Of a DNA stretch of 64,000 bases, positions 42,581 to 52,360 are shown one piece after another. Position 1 is the stretch's first letter, and every line of letters starts with the position of its first letter. The notes below the pieces were generated by a model. That model searched no databases. It worked only from the letters and a program-made list of their open reading frames with translations, and was not told where the DNA came from. Origin of the DNA: Lojkania enalia (Eukaryota > Ascomycota > Dothideomycetes > Pleosporales); contig ML986584.1 in NCBI GenBank assembly GCA_010094045.1, positions 620,001-684,000 of the forward strand, in the 5' to 3' direction. Position numbers and translations under genes: made by a program.

Positions 42581-45289
42581 TTACGATCCGCTTGACCAAC
42601 CTCTCGACTTCGGTCTCGAAGGTCCTACGCCGCTGTTCTCTTTTTGACCGGCTGCGGTTCTCGGCCTGGCTATCTCAGACATCCTTTTATTCGGTCCTGC
42701 AGACTTTGGCTTTAGCTTCTCTTTCTTCTCCATTTTGTCTGCTTCCACTGTAGGTCTCATTACTGTATTTTTGTCTCTAGAAGACAAGGCGGTCTTGGGC
42801 CGTTGTGAGGCGGCTTCTCTGCTAACCCATTTCTCTGCTTCCTCATCTTCATCCTTTCTTACGACCATTTTCTTCATTAAGCCCTTCAGAGTGAGGCTCC
42901 TCCTCCTCGTCGTCGAAGATCTCTGCTCAGGCGACGGGACATTGATCAAGGTCGTTGGGCTGTGATGCGTATCAGGCCTCTCCGCGACTCTATTTTGGCT
43001 AGCCATAGTGACTGGTCTAGGTGGTAGAGGAGTATCTTCGTTGAGACTTGAATTAATGTTGTGGTCAGTAATCAGAGTTGCACCACTCGATCTTGCGGAT
43101 GCATGGTCTGGAATAGACATTCTGTCTCTTGCTCTGTGTTTCGCGAGACGTTCGTGGTCCATCATGAGCTTCTCTTTTGTTGATTCCAGCTGGGCGACGG
43201 TCCGTTTGAGCCGTCCGTTTTCTTCTTGTAGCTCGGCTTTAGTACACTCCACTGCTTCACGGCTCTTCTTTAGGTTCTCGAATTCCTGTTGTTTTGCAGC
43301 CACATCCTCCTGGAGACATCGAATCATCTCCTCCTTGGCGGCTAGCTCGTCCGTCGACTCTTTGAGTTGGCCTTCCATTCGCTGATAGTGCGCACGATGA
43401 ACAACGCTTGGTCGAGCAGCTTCCATATCTTGATTGATAGCTTTCTCGAGCCTTAGCTGTTCTTTGAAGATATCGAGTTCCTTCTTGTTTGCCAACAAGC
43501 GTGCATTCGCTTCCCGTAAGTGTCGGCTGGATGCATCTAACTCGGAGTGCAGCCGGAGATTATCTTGCTGCGCAGTATTGAACATGGATTCTAATTCCTT
43601 CTGGTCTTGCTCCTCAATTGTCGGTAGCCTGGTTGGAGAATTTTTCTGATTCAACCTCTTCATTTCCTCTATCATAGTTGCGGCGTCTCGGAGCTTACTC
43701 TCGATTTGCCTACGTTGATGTCGTTCATCATTTAAAGCGTTCTGCATCTCGTATGTCGCGTCCCATGCCCTACTCAGTTCCCTTTGCGCCTGTGATAGCG
43801 CTTCGGGAGCGTTTTGTGCTGCAATAAGATCGCTTTTCAGTCTCGCAATCTCCAAATCCTTCTCTTGCAGCGGCTGCTCGCCTTCGAAAGAGCTTCTGCC
43901 GTTCACGCGGAGAAGCTTGACCTGAAGAGCCGTCTGGTGCTCAGGATTCGGGGTGCTTCCGCTGCTGTCATGGGCCTCATGCTTTTCGAAAGAGCCCAGC
44001 CGCTCTGTCAAGTGCCGGACTTGGACCTCTTTTAGCTCCATAGCAGCCTTGTGTTGGCGATTCATATAGTCCAATCGTGCTTCTTGATCTTTGATATGGC
44101 TCTCTTTCTGCTCGATGGATTTCCGCAGGGCAAAAAGTTCAATATCCTTACGGTAGATGGCGGCTTGTTGATCGCGCCCTACGGCCGTCTTCATTGTCTT
44201 CATCTCATCTCGCAGAGTCGAGCATTCCGTGAAAGTCTCATCGAGGATCTCCTGTGCATTTCGAAGGTCAGCTTGGGCCCGCTTGAGTTCGTCCTCTCTG
44301 TGTCGGGCAGAGGCTTTCATGTCAACCAAGTCGTCCCTGAGCCGCCCAATTTCCTCGTCCCTCAGATCAGTGGCGCTAGCACCACGCTTAGCTACACACT
44401 TGTCATCCTCTAAATGCCCATGTCTAGAAGGCTCGTCCGCGTCCACGCCTGGTGCCGCCGAACGAGTCGAAGATGGCGTTTCAAAGGCTGATGTCGAGCC
44501 TTGTCCCAAGTGTGTCGTAGAAGGAGTGACCAAGCGCAGCACCTCGAACGAGGCCATGACCAGGGTAGTTACTAGCAAATCTTGAACAGAGACGCCTTGA
44601 TTCGCAACGGTGAGCAGGGCGAGCATGTGTAGCGTATTCGAGACGCGCGTTTGGTGCCTGGCGGCCCATGAATTGGGATGGCTCTTGACGAAGATGAGGA
44701 AGGCGCCCGGAAGCGCAGTGGTAACTGCGACGGCCGCATAGCGATAGAATGGGAAGCGCGACGCCCAGCGGCCTTCGAACATTCGCGCTACCTCGTGCAC
44801 ATCCACATCCAGACCAAGCCGCCTGGACGTCGATTTTACTAGACTAGACACGTTCTTTCGAGCTTCTTGCAGCGTATGCAGTAGAAATGTTCGCGTCGGT
44901 TTGTCCGACCATTTGGAAACGGGGAGAAGCAGCCTAGGGTCTAGTGGGTACGTTCGATCATACACAGTAAGCCCGCTCATAGACCCAGCTATAGGAGAGT
45001 GTAGAGGCGAAGGAGAGTCGCTGCAGAGCCCGGCCGTCTTCGCAATCACCTCGATGCCGGGCGTTGAACAAGGGATGGGGTTTGCGCTGAGCAGCATGTA
45101 GGCTCCGGGCAGCGCGATAATCAAGCCAGCGGCGACAGATATCGGACGGCTCTGGGCGTAGTCTCGGGCACTTTCCAGTATGTTCGTCATCATGCGTGGC
45201 AGAAGCGGTGGTTTCGCATCATCCAAAGCATGAACTAGGCGAAACGAAGCGGAGCCGACTGACAGAAGAGCAATAAGAGGCCGGCGCAA
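42581..45289 (-). CDS. Membrane-anchored coiled-coil protein
   Basis: Single-exon gene for 902 residues from the first ATG; a start at 45193 (MMTNILESARDYAQ) would remove 32 residues and is equally plausible. The N-terminal third has hydrophobic segments (SVAAGLIIALPGAYMLLSA; YAAVAVTTALPGAFLIFVK; a third near residues 225-260). From about residue 310 to 720 it is almost continuous coiled coil, with heptad-rich stretches such as DEEIGRLRDDLVDMKASARH and RQIESKLRDAATMIEEMKRL. The last 180 residues are basic, Ser/Pro-rich and disordered, with a SLTLKGLMKKMVVRKDEDEE motif. This architecture suits an organelle tether or structural protein with a cytosolic coiled coil. I do not recognise a named family. 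Confidence 0.82.
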   Translation of the reverse strand: MRRPLIALLSVGSASFRLVHALDDAKPPLLPRMMTNILESARDYAQSRPISVAAGLIIALPGAYMLLSANPIPCSTPGIEVIAKTAGLCSDSPSPLHSPIAGSMSGLTVYDRTYPLDPRLLLPVSKWSDKPTRTFLLHTLQEARKNVSSLVKSTSRRLGLDVDVHEVARMFEGRWASRFPFYRYAAVAVTTALPGAFLIFVKSHPNSWAARHQTRVSNTLHMLALLTVANQGVSVQDLLVTTLVMASFEVLRLVTPSTTHLGQGSTSAFETPSSTRSAAPGVDADEPSRHGHLEDDKCVAKRGASATDLRDEEIGRLRDDLVDMKASARHREDELKRAQADLRNAQEILDETFTECSTLRDEMKTMKTAVGRDQQAAIYRKDIELFALRKSIEQKESHIKDQEARLDYMNRQHKAAMELKEVQVRHLTERLGSFEKHEAHDSSGSTPNPEHQTALQVKLLRVNGRSSFEGEQPLQEKDLEIARLKSDLIAAQNAPEALSQAQRELSRAWDATYEMQNALNDERHQRRQIESKLRDAATMIEEMKRLNQKNSPTRLPTIEEQDQKELESMFNTAQQDNLRLHSELDASSRHLREANARLLANKKELDIFKEQLRLEKAINQDMEAARPSVVHRAHYQRMEGQLKESTDELAAKEEMIRCLQEDVAAKQQEFENLKKSREAVECTKAELQEENGRLKRTVAQLESTKEKLMMDHERLAKHRARDRMSIPDHASARSSGATLITDHNINSSLNEDTPLPPRPVTMASQNRVAERPDTHHSPTTLINVPSPEQRSSTTRRRSLTLKGLMKKMVVRKDEDEEAEKWVSREAASQRPKTALSSRDKNTVMRPTVEADKMEKKEKLKPKSAGPNKRMSEIARPRTAAGQKENSGVGPSRPKSRGWSSGS

Positions 45290-45635
45290 GTACTTTCATA
45301 GAGATAGAAAATCTCCCAATGCACTTAGTTTCCTACTTTCATTCGTGGTACATAATCGTTTCCATTAATGGCCAGCTAGGGATGCGTACATGATACTACA
45401 AGATGCGAAACCATGGGAACCAAGAAATATGCCCGGCATTAATGCTCAAAGAAATGCTAGAAAGAAATGAGGAAGAGAAGAGAACAATAGAAAGAGGTTG
45501 GTCTCGACGCCATAAATAAGACGTGTCGCGACAAATATTGTCCAGGAACGCCAGGCTTAAATGCAGAGGTAATGTCGTCGCCCAAAGAAAGGAGACAGCA
45601 CTAGCCAATCCTTGGGCGAGCAGTATGACAGTCGC
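45290..45635. other. Intergenic
   Basis: Short spacer between two same-strand genes: promoter of the coiled-coil gene and 3' flank of the protease. No other feature seen. Confidence 0.5.
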
Positions 45636-48595
45636 TTACACCTTGAAACGTTTCGATCCTTCTACCAAGCCATCGCTAAGCTTCGAGGGAATTGCCCATA
45701 TCGGCAGATAGTGCAGCAGCTCATCAAACGCAGGGATGTCGCCCGTATTCGCGTCGGACCACAGGCAAACAATCCTTCCAGAAAGCGTCGAATTCACGTC
45801 GCCGTCCCAAGTCACGCTAACATTCCAGGGCTGCGACCACTCCCGATGCCAGAGGCGCACCTCGCGGGAGCCCTTGTCCCCAGTCGCATTGAAGCTAGGG
45901 TCTGAAACTGCGCCGTCGACTGCCAAATCTGAGATTGCCGTATCGAACATTATGCGACACGCGCGCGTATTCTGCCCGACAACGCGAATGCTCGCTTCAT
46001 TGGCCTTGTTGCTTCGCGCGATCGAATAATCGAGCCAGCTGTCGGCGTAGGTTTTGTTGTTGAACGGTGCAGCGCCTTTGGGTACGACGTGTGCAGGGAG
46101 CCCTCTCCACTCGCACTTCTTTAACTCCTTGCGCGTCGCCAGATCAGGAGTGCTGCAGTTGAGGTGCTTGCCCTGCGCGCTTGGTAATTCCCTGATGATT
46201 TTCTGGACGTACTGGTCAATCCCTGTTAACGACACAGTATTCACCCCAGTGTCGCAGTCGACCTGTTGTATGAAGTACACTTTGAGCCGATGGTCCCGCG
46301 AGAATGGGAATGCGACAAGATTATAAATGACCGTGCCAATGAGGACGAAAAACAAGAATGTCGGGATATGGTACGTGAATCGATGGAGGAAGGGAGCAGT
46401 AGGCAGAAGTAGCAGTATTGTGAGCGCGGCGAAGGCCAGATAAATCAACAAGGCAGAGCTTCCGTCAGCAGGCGTTTGGTACAATGCAGACATTAGAAGC
46501 AATGCCACCTGTCCCACCAGAATGATTACGATGGGAACTAGGAGCAGGAATTGGACAATCCAAAGCCAGCTTGGCAGCTTGCCGCTCCACTCCTGCTCAC
46601 CGAGATAAGCCTTTCCCACCTGCATTGGAGCGGACTGCGGACCACTTCGTTCTTCTTGCTGGGCTGTTTCACTATTCGAGTCCCTTCTTGTGCCATATCG
46701 TGCAAAACTACGTCTATCTCCTCGAAGAAGAGAAGTGGTTTCAGTTGCATCATCATCCATTGACGGTCGATCCTCTGACCTAGCACCACCAGTTGTTCCG
46801 GTAAGAGGCCGACTAGGTGCTTCGGAGTTACGCCGCGTGCTGGTATCGCCACTGTCGAACCGAGCTACGTAATCAGTTTTCTTTGGAAGAGCAAACAACT
46901 CAACGTAAGAGAGAATAACCGCGAAGAAGATTGCGGCAAAGTAAAACATAACAAAGTAACCCCCGGCGATTTGGTCGCGCTGTGCTAGTATAGTGACGTA
47001 GATTAGAAGCGCGAAGCCTCCAAGGAACATCCATATTAGAGTGTAGATGCGCTGAAGAGCCGAAGGACGCATGGCGCTTGCCCCTCGAAGCAGGAACCAG
47101 GCAATTGAGAACCAGCCCGAGATCATCATGCTGGGACGCTAAATTAATGTATATATTTGACAGTGAACAGCGAGAGCACTTACCTCCACACAGCAAATGG
47201 GCTACTGTAAACAATACACGGGTTGACTCTTACGACCAAATACGCCAGGCCCACAAGGGCAGCCGTCGTTGCAACGAAGACAATAGGAAAACGGAAAAAG
47301 CCGCGCCATCCATTGAGTTGGACTGCCTGGTCATCATCTGGGCCATGAACATATTTCTTCCTTGCGAACAAGTACCACTTATCTGCCTTTGATAGTGCCA
47401 CCGTAAGGGCGATGAGAGTGATGGGTGCGACAACTAGCAAAGTAACGTTTAGAGCAAACAAGGTGTGTAGGCGAAAAACGACAAACACTTTGCCGAAGAT
47501 GTCAAACCAAACAGCGTCGGTGCCGGTTCCCGCGTCAACTCTTCGATCAGGTCCTTGCCTACCGCTGCCACTAAACTTGGAACTAGTATCAGAGGCTAGG
47601 CCAGACACAGTTGCTATTGATGCGGAAAGCATGTGCCACACTGAGTTCTTTGAGGTTTCGCGAGTTGAATCCTCAACGGTGTGATAGCGCGCTCGCGGCT
47701 CCATGAAGGCTATGTCAAGCCCACGGAGCCCTAGCTGACCACTGAAGACAACATAATCAGTCTCGCTACGGATGAGCCTCTTCTTAAAACCGTCTGCGCT
47801 GATAACCGTCCCAAACGGATGTTTTGACGCCTTGTAGAACTTAGTGACTTCTGTATCAGTACTTCTGAAGAGGGTAGCTCTGCCCCCTGCTCCAGCACCC
47901 TCGAGATTGAGAAAGGTGTGGGGAACCTGGGAGATCGGATGGCGCATGAATGCCTTGGCCCCATTTAGGAAGTCCTCCTCGCCGTTGTTTAGGAGCAAAA
48001 TCACAGTCCTCTTGGGCCAATTGCGCGAGCCTGTGAAGTATGAGAGAAGTTGTAATATTGTGACAACACCAACTCCATCGTCTGTAGCCCCATAGCCGCT
48101 GCTCACTGAATCATAATGAGCGTTGACAAGGACGCCCCCATTCTTTGCCGGGCGGGGAGACAACAGTGGTTGCTGGGCCTCGGGCCAAAACGGTTCGTTG
48201 TCTTGGGATCCGCGAATGGCGACGATGATATTGGTGCCTTCGAAGTAAACAGTTGTGTTTCCAGAAGAAAAGGTGGTGTTAGAAACAGTATCGTCGATGA
48301 TCTCCACGCGGTCGCTGCCAAGGTCCTTTGAGGTCACAATCTGTTTGACGCGAGACAAGAGATAACTTCGAACATGGTCGTTTGCATGGCTATTGTACGG
48401 ATGAAAAGAACGGGTAATGACCTCTAAATCAGTCCAGGCCTGAGTGAGATTAATTCCAGAGGGTGTGGATGACGGATAGTGGGGAACAGTCAGATGGACC
48501 GACAGGAGAGCAGCGAAGAGGGCTATGTATGTGACGGACGTCACGATGATTACGGGAAGTGGCGTAAACGAAAGCGGGTTGCCGATTCGAGCCAT
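45636..48595 (-). CDS. PFF1: Vacuolar membrane protease, M28 family (PFF1-like)
   Basis: Two exons, 48595-47184 and 47130-45636, joined in phase across a 53-bp intron (47131-47183) so that the junction reads SPFAVWSMMISGWF; 968 residues, normal for PFF1. One N-terminal membrane segment (PLPVIIVTSVTYIALFAALL) precedes a luminal M28 peptidase domain. Zinc-site residues are visible: His160 and Asp162 (AHYDSVSSGYG), Asp172/Asp173 (TDDGVGV), the catalytic Glu206-Glu207 (NNGEEDF), a following NLEGAGAGGRA, and RYHTVEDS. The C-terminal half has about eight membrane segments and a large luminal tail. PFF1 sits in the vacuolar membrane and is presumed to cleave peptides in the lumen. All recognisable zinc-ligand and catalytic positions appear intact. 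The ATG at 48595 (MARIGNPLSFTPLP) fits homologues; an ATG at 48607 would add four residues. Confidence 0.93.
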
Positions 48596-49012
48596 TTGTA
48601 CCACCACCAGCCTTTATGGAGACATATACAAGAGTCTGGGATGCTTCCAGCTGATTATGGAAGCTATATAGTAGCCCGGTGGCAGTCGACGATGATGGTG
48701 GTTGGTTGGAGACGAGCTGCGGGGAAGAACAAATGAGGGTTGCAGCTATCAGAAAAGGATGGTCATAGCTCCAGACTAACCACCCACTCCGCTATGGAGC
48801 TTCCCGCGAACCCGCTGTCAAAGGCTGCTCCACAGCTGTGGTCTCCGTTCGAATTCCGCATCTTTTCTGGCCTTCCAATCTGTGTTCATTGCTTTTATCG
48901 GGCATTCCCGCACGCCACAGCAGTGACATGGAGCACCTACATGTCCGGGCGGCGTCTATCCAATTCCCGAGGCCACTACTCCTAGTTGCAAACCCTTCAC
49001 TAACCTTCCTAT
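48596..49012. other. Divergent promoter region
   Basis: About 420 bp between the start codons of PFF1 and the methyltransferase-like gene. Open frames here are composition shadows. No specific operator recognised. Confidence 0.5.
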
Positions 49013-49618
49013 ATGCCTCCAACTACTATACCTTCTACGGAGGACGCAGATACGGACACCGAGTTTGACGCATTCTTTATCGATGATGCCTTTGAGCGGC
49101 CCTCACTGCCTGTCCTCTCTGCTACAGCCACCGTCCACCCAAGGTGCTGTCTTGCCCTCAGCGCGCCGCTACTCGCCCATCTCCAGATCCTCCTCCCATG
49201 CTCGCCAGACATCATTCTCTCAATAGGCAGCGGCTACGGTCTCCTCGAAGCCCATCTCATATCCGCGGGGCTCTGTGTCATCGGCATAGAGGTGCTGCCA
49301 AGCCCAAACCGATGCCTTCCACCTACGCACCACCGTACTGTCTCGGGGACGCGCTTTTTGCATCCGTTGGCCGGTCAAGCGAAGGCTTGGCTGTTTGTGT
49401 ATCCGAGGAGGGTGGGACTGGTCCAAGAATACATGAACATCTTTGGAACAGGTGGTGTACAAAAGGTGATCTGGATGGGGCCGCAGATGGATTGGGACGA
49501 ACACAAGGCTTGTTTTGCTGGAAATTGGGATGTCGATGTAAGGGGTGCTGATGAGGTCGGTGGGAAAGCATGGGACTTGATTGCTGTCGCTACTCAGAGG
49601 CACACAGAACCTGCATAG
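49013..49618 (+). CDS. Methyltransferase-like small protein
   Basis: Single-exon gene for 201 residues. The centre reads ILSIGSGYGLLEAHL (residues 68-82), the glycine-rich motif I of Rossmann-fold SAM-dependent methyltransferases, followed by VIGIEVLPSPN, where the acidic residue ending strand 2 (Glu) would hold the SAM ribose. Later KVIWMGPQMDWDEHKACF is probably a further core strand. It is shorter than most methyltransferases, and the N-terminal 40 residues are acidic and probably disordered. It lacks a clear substrate-binding cap. Substrate and activity are unknown. It is divergent from PFF1. Confidence 0.75.
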   Translation: MPPTTIPSTEDADTDTEFDAFFIDDAFERPSLPVLSATATVHPRCCLALSAPLLAHLQILLPCSPDIILSIGSGYGLLEAHLISAGLCVIGIEVLPSPNRCLPPTHHRTVSGTRFLHPLAGQAKAWLFVYPRRVGLVQEYMNIFGTGGVQKVIWMGPQMDWDEHKACFAGNWDVDVRGADEVGGKAWDLIAVATQRHTEPA

Positions 49619-51007
49619 ACATCGACAAATCGCGTACAACTAGGGCGAGGCCAAGCCGATTCGAAAAGGGATGCTTTCACAACACGGCGATGAAAATTCG
49701 CGACCAAAAATCTCGATAATGGAATTTGAAGTTGGCCAACCCTATAGATTTTGGCAAATCTCCAGCATTAGGAGAATATGCAACGAAACAAGGGCGCCGG
49801 AAAGCAATGCCAATACTTCCTTCCAAGCCTAAGTAAGGATCGCGAGACGTTCGGACGCTTGAACAATGGCAATTCTGGGGCCAGTGTAAGAAGTCAATCA
49901 ATGGAATGCAATATGCCAGTGGATTTGCGGTAGCCGCCTACTGCAAGAGTCGGACACTAATGAGGGACTATCAGAAAGGAATCACTCCAAAAAATTTATT
50001 GCAAATAAGGAAATAGGAATGAGGGCGATATAGGATGTTTTAAATCGGATGTTTTCAAGTGCAATGGTGTGCGTGCTTAGGCATGTCATTTCGCTCACTC
50101 CTTGATTGCTACAGCATTTGACGGATGACTTAAGCAGTGTTTGGTTCCAACTTTATCATGTGTTCGACGTCATTATAGCTGCTATAATCTGCGTACAGTC
50201 CTCTGCAGCTGCTATAGTGGTAACCTTTTCATGAAGGGTAGAGTAGTTCTCATTGACACATATAGGACATAAATTAGAAGCATTTTGCTGATTTCTCCTA
50301 TGCGATTCTACCCTGAAGGGCTGCTAGTTTCCGTTCTTATGATGTTCGCTAGTAGGTTGTCCAATATTTCACTCAAATATTATTCACGCACTTCCCATCA
50401 GTGGTGGAAGCAAGAATCACAAATCCATCTCGTGGAGATTCAACACTACCACACCTACTCATTACAAAACGGCAAGCATTCTATAGATTCACCGCTTCCA
50501 TGAAGTATATGAGAGCTCTCCACAACGCTTCCCAGTTCCCCTACTTCTTCATAGTCTCGCGATCCCAACAAGCTGCAATCCTTACACCTCGATTGTACAA
50601 CTCCACATGAGCACAAGGTATCGGGTGGCAGGCTAAGCCAATTGCTAAGGCAAAGTAGTAGTATATCGAATGAGTATAAGTGGTCTGCCTGCTAGCAGCT
50701 GAGCAAATAAGGAGATATATACGTCTAAATAGAGATATTAGCTACAATAGGATATGTGAGCATGTGACACAAAGTGAATATCATTTTACTACACTGCCAT
50801 GGAAGACGACTTTTAAAAGAGCCTGCACCAACAGTCTCTTCCTACTTCTCCACACTCGCAGCCCAAAGTGTACCAACAGGGCTTAATCTGCAACTCGAAT
50901 AACCATAGCGAGCATTTCAACATCTTAACCCTCATTTTAGGTATTGCTTTACCAGCTACTCTCTACCTACTGAAAGAAACTTCATTTCGTGCTAACGGCA
51001 AGACAAC
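49619..51007. other. Gene-poor AT-rich stretch
   Basis: Short frames on both strands with no domain or splice structure. No RNA gene seen. Confidence 0.45.
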
Positions 51008-51545
51008 CTTGGCCAACATGTCGAAGTTGCTAGACTAGCTTCAGGAGCGGTTCGACCACCTAAGTAGTAAAATCTCAACCCAAGACAATCTCAATAATCG
51101 TCTCCGCACAGCGGGAGGAGAATACCAATGATATCCAAGAACAATTGGATGCTATAAAATCAAATCTAGATGAGAGCCTGCGTCGATTAGCAGGCCACCG
51201 TGATGATGTCAAGGCGTTGCGGAGGGTTGCCGACAACGAACATGCATTGTGTGAAGTTGAGTTCCAAGAGCCAATACTCAATTAGAGAAGTATAGCGAAG
51301 AGACAGCGGAGCTTTGGTGCAAGCTTGCAGAGAAGATTAAACAGCTTGAAGACTTAGCCAAAGAGGCCACTGTAAAGGATGATAGAATTCGGGAACTTAA
51401 CCAAGCTACTAAGCACGACAAGATTTGATATGATCGAGAAATTTTGGAGGCCCGGAAGATCCTAGAGGACCGAAATGTGGAGCTTTCTGTGATCAAAGGT
51501 CAGCTAGAGGAAGCATTAAAAAAACTTCAAGAGATGAATGAATAA
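51008..51545 (+). pseudogene. Decayed coiled-coil gene
   Basis: Plus-strand coiled-coil sequence broken by stops and frame changes. In order: LQERFDHLSSKISTQDNLNN after a stop near 51035, a frame change near 51110, DIQEQLDAIKSNLDESLRRL, a stop at about 51285, then in another frame EKYSEETAELWCKLAEKIKQ, a TGA near 51428 (HDKI-stop-YDRE), and KILEDRNVELSVIKGQLEEA to the end. It lies just upstream of an intact coiled-coil gene on the same strand and may be a decayed relative; the sequences are not close enough by eye to prove it. Confidence 0.6.
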
Positions 51546-52360
51546 TACTTTTGGCTAAAAGTATCCCCAGACGAAAGAAAAAAAAAATACCGTTGTCAAC
51601 GATCTCAAATGTCGACTAGAGGAAGCTGAAGAAAGTAAGTCGAAGCTTAAGGCGGGTAACGCAGCAGGGTGAGTCACATAAGAAACGGGAAAGTAATCAA
51701 AGCCCCAAGCGTAGCAAATTCCTAGAACCTATAAACGGGTAAGCTGCTAGGGCACTATTAGGCGGCTCAAGACTGGCATCACGACGCATTGGCTCAAGTC
51801 TTTTTTCAAGCCCAAATGATACGATATGTAGGGATCAGAATTAGGATCAATTTTTTTGGCAGGTATCAGGATATTTCTGTAAATGGATAGAGTAGGAAGG
51901 ATAAAATAAGTATATCAACAAGCAGTTTTACTGGAATACATTCCACCAGCTTGGATGTATCATCATACAGTGCTTAGACCGAAAACTTATTTGTTAGTTA
52001 GGAAATTATAAGTCTCTGAGCCATAATAAATATTACTTATAGCTATTACTGTTTCTTATTTTATCATTAATATATATACGTGTACACCCACTTAATATCT
52101 TCAGTATCTATCTCTGAAGCTACCAAACGTCTCTAAGTCTTAATTATACTTGATAGGAATTTTGATATATTTTTTCGAGCCATCTGGTCAATCGATGGTT
52201 ATCCAACCTATAATGCGCGCGTCAAATCCACTTTCACCGCCGTTTGCACGTGACGCATAGCGTTGTTTTGCACACAACGTATATCGTGCTGCCCGCCGTC
52301 CTGCTTCTAGGCCACAACATCCTTGTTAAAAAACCACAAGAACCACAACTTTGTGCCTCA
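51546..52360. other. Intergenic AT-rich region
   Basis: Probable promoter and leader of the coiled-coil gene. A 117-bp in-frame extension above 52361 is open (ATG at 52244) but reads unlike the rest of the protein. Confidence 0.5.

Noticed and set aside
43008..43385. Plus-strand Ser-rich frames across the coiled-coil gene
   Set aside because: Antisense shadows of a Glu/Lys/Arg-rich coding sequence.
49144..49639. Overlapping plus and minus frames at the methyltransferase-like gene
   Set aside because: Only the frame starting at 49013 carries the GSGYG motif; the others are shadows.
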